Assembly: GCA_036245525.1 (NCBI GenBank)
Contig: BTPG01000003.1
Coordinates: 160,379,532 to 160,443,531 of the forward strand
Reading direction: 5' to 3'
From: Semisulcospira habei
Taxonomy: Eukaryota > Mollusca > Gastropoda > Semisulcospiridae
Length of the DNA: 64,000 nt
Shown here: piece by piece, positions 52,801 to 55,800 of the stretch
Layout: each line of letters starts with the position of its first letter
How positions within the stretch are numbered: the stretch's first letter is position 1
Notes under the pieces: model-generated
What the model was told of the DNA's origin: nothing
Seen by the model: the letters and a program-made list of their open reading frames with translations, nothing else
Databases searched by the model: none
Translations under genes and position numbers: made by a program

Positions 52801-55800
52801 CCTGCCGGGGTTGCTTCAGCAGCGTGCAAGGAGGGGTGGGGAGCCGCAGCGGGGGTTCCGTGGCAAGGTCCAGGAGGTCGGTGGTACAGCTCCTGGTCCA
52901 GGAGAACGGGGCCACTAGGATCAGCACCGTGCTGCAACCCCTTAGCTTTAGCAGGACCTTGGGAACCAGCCTGGTCGTGGGGGTGGGGGTATGTGTATGC
53001 CAGCAGGCCCTCCTAGGGGATGGAGAGCATGTCTACCGCCCACGTGAGGGGAGCTGGAATGGGCGAGACGAGGGGGAGCAGCTCGTTCCACCTGGTGGCA
53101 AAAGGTTGATCATGGGCGTCTCCCAGGGCACGCAGACGAGGCGGAAGACGTCCGGTCGGAGGGACCACTCGGTATGGAGCAGTTGGCCTTGGCGGGATAG
53201 GAAATCCGCCAGGACATTCAGGTGGCAGGGGATGTGGCGAGCTCGCAGGGAGATACCGCTACCCCTGCACTGCAGGAAGAGCTGGCACAGGAGAATACCG
53301 AGGGAGGGGAGCGCATCCCATTCTGCTTCTGAATGTACGTGACGACTGTCGTGTTGTCGGAGAGCAACAGGACCTCTTGTCGCCGAAGTCGGGGTTCCCA
53401 GGCAACGAGAGCCAGCCCCAACCGCCTTTAGTACCAACCAGTTGAAGCGAGGCGCAGGGGCCAAGGCCAGAAGTTGTGAAGAACTGCGGGAGGAGGTGCG
53501 CTCCACAGCCGGTGAGGCTTGCGTCCGCACAAAGGGCGTAGAGAGGCATGCCTGTATCCGGCCAAGCCGGGTCCGTCCACCACAAGAGATGAGGTCGGTC
53601 CAGCGGGAGTACTGGAACAGGTCCGTGAGATCGCCAGTGGACAGGCGCCAGGAGAAGGAGGCGCAACTGAAGCAGGTATGACTACCACCTGCCGAGGGGT
53701 AGGAGATCTGCCGGCACAGAAAAAAGTCCCAGAAGCTGTAGCCAGACTCTGGCAGGGACCGCATCCGCAAGGGACACCTGGCACGCCAGGGCAGCTAACT
53801 TCCGAATCCGGGCCACGGGCAGTCTCACCCTGTGGATGAACTCAATTCCTAGGTGTATCAACCTGCGGGATGGCATGAGATCTAACTTGCCCCAGTTGAC
53901 CAGTAAGCTGAGTTGGTGGAGAAGGGAGCGCAGCGTGGCCGTGTCCTCCTCTAGAGAGGCCGTGACCTGGTTCCGGAGGAGAAGGTCGCTATCTGCCGTA
54001 CAGCTTCGGCACGATGAAGAGGTGGCTGTAGAAGGCTGGGGAGTCGAGTCGTGAGACCACATCCGTTGGGGCTTTCCCGAGTAAGGGGACCACCTCACCT
54101 AGCAGCGCTTCTGCCTTGAGCTGGTTGCCCAGAACTTGTGTCCAGAGAGGGGTGCACCGTAGCAGTGGAGGGGACCGAAAGGAGATTCGTAGTCCCTCCG
54201 AGATGGTCAAGAGGATCCAAAGGATGTCCGGGAACTGGGAGCAGGCGGGGAGGCGAGACAGCAGGCCCTACCATGCCCGTGTGGGGGAGGGGGCGGGGGG
54301 AGCCATGTAAGGATGGGGGAAGGTGGGGGCGAGTCTGGCGGACCGCATGGCGCGACCCACAGCCTTGTGGGACGCCTGAAGCAGGCTGAGGAAGGAGAGG
54401 AGGCTCTGGACCAGAGATCCGAAGCCGGATCCTTGACCGACTGCCAGGTTGGTCCAAGAGCAACGAACGCCCAAACGGGACTTGGCAGAGTGGAGACTTC
54501 ACCGACAAGGGAAAGTCGGAGCAGCTCTTAAGCACGACATCCCGACGCAACAGGTCGCAATAGGCCGCCGTTGCCATGGCGTTCGCTGAGGTGTGATCGC
54601 TGCCACTGCCACTGAGTGGATGCCACGTAAAGGAGACGAGGCAGCGAGATCCTGGGTGTCCTCTAGGCACCGCACCACCGCCTGCGTAGCCATCTCCAGG
54701 CAGCCTGCACAGGCTAAGGTGTTGTGAGCCAGGGTAGCCGTCTTGTCCAGTCCACAAGGCGACCGGAGCTGTAAAGCCCTGCGGCCTCCTGTCTGTAACT
54801 CCGCTGCTGGATCCAGGAAAGGGAGGGGGCCGGAGAAGCCTGGGAGTGACAGGCGTACCACCACTGGCGGAAACGATGTAAACTCCTGATGACCAACTGG
54901 AGTCCGAGAAAAAACCCGTGTCACCAAAGGTTCCCTGGAGGAGGCGAGCCGAAACGCGTCCGAAAGATCCCGGAAGCCAGCCGGTTGAGGGAGGGACTTG
55001 AATCGCTGAGCCTGTCGCGGGGTATCCTAATCCACCATCGCTGAGGCCTTCCATTTGCTTGGGGGAGGGACGAAGGGCAGAGGTCCGGTGGATGAAAGGA
55101 CAAGATCAGCCGGGAGGCCTCATCCAAGGCCCGGAGGGTCTGGACACCGGGAGTAATGAAGGGCGCAGGGGAAGCGACGGAAGACCGAGAGATAGAGGAT
55201 GCAGAACCAAGGTCATCCCGGAGCAGGAGACTGGGGGAGCGGCTGCGGCATCCGACGGGGGGGTGTCCTGTGCTCGGGCGAAAACCCCGCCGAGGGGAGC
55301 AGGATGTCCGAGAGCGTTCCCGGGGTGCCAAAGGAAGAAGCAGGAGCGGGTCTGGAGGGGAACACCGGGAGAGGCCAGGGGCCAACCTATGGCTGAGGGA
55401 GGTGGCTTGGGCAAAGAGGTGAGGGGAACTGGTGCCTGCACCTGTCACCGTGTTGTACACCCTATTTTCTTGGGTCCTGAGAGCTGGGCGGTAGTTCCGT
55501 CCGGAGTGACAGCTGCCGGGCGAAAGGGGGGAACTCCGCTGTTGTCGAGCCAACACAGGAAGTGCATCCCGTTTGGGGCGGGGAGTCCGCCGTCGACTGT
55601 GTGTCATCATATGTGAGGACAGAGTCCCAGTGGTCGCATCGGGCCATTGCGGACTGTAGTTCAACGCGTTGCGGGGCGACCGAAGCCGCTGCGAGCCCCA
55701 CCCATAGCTTTAAGGGTGGGGGTGCAAGATCCTTGAGGGTACGTCTGGACGAGGGGTGCCTTCTGCCCCGCTACGGGGTGACCGAGGCCACTGCAAGCTC

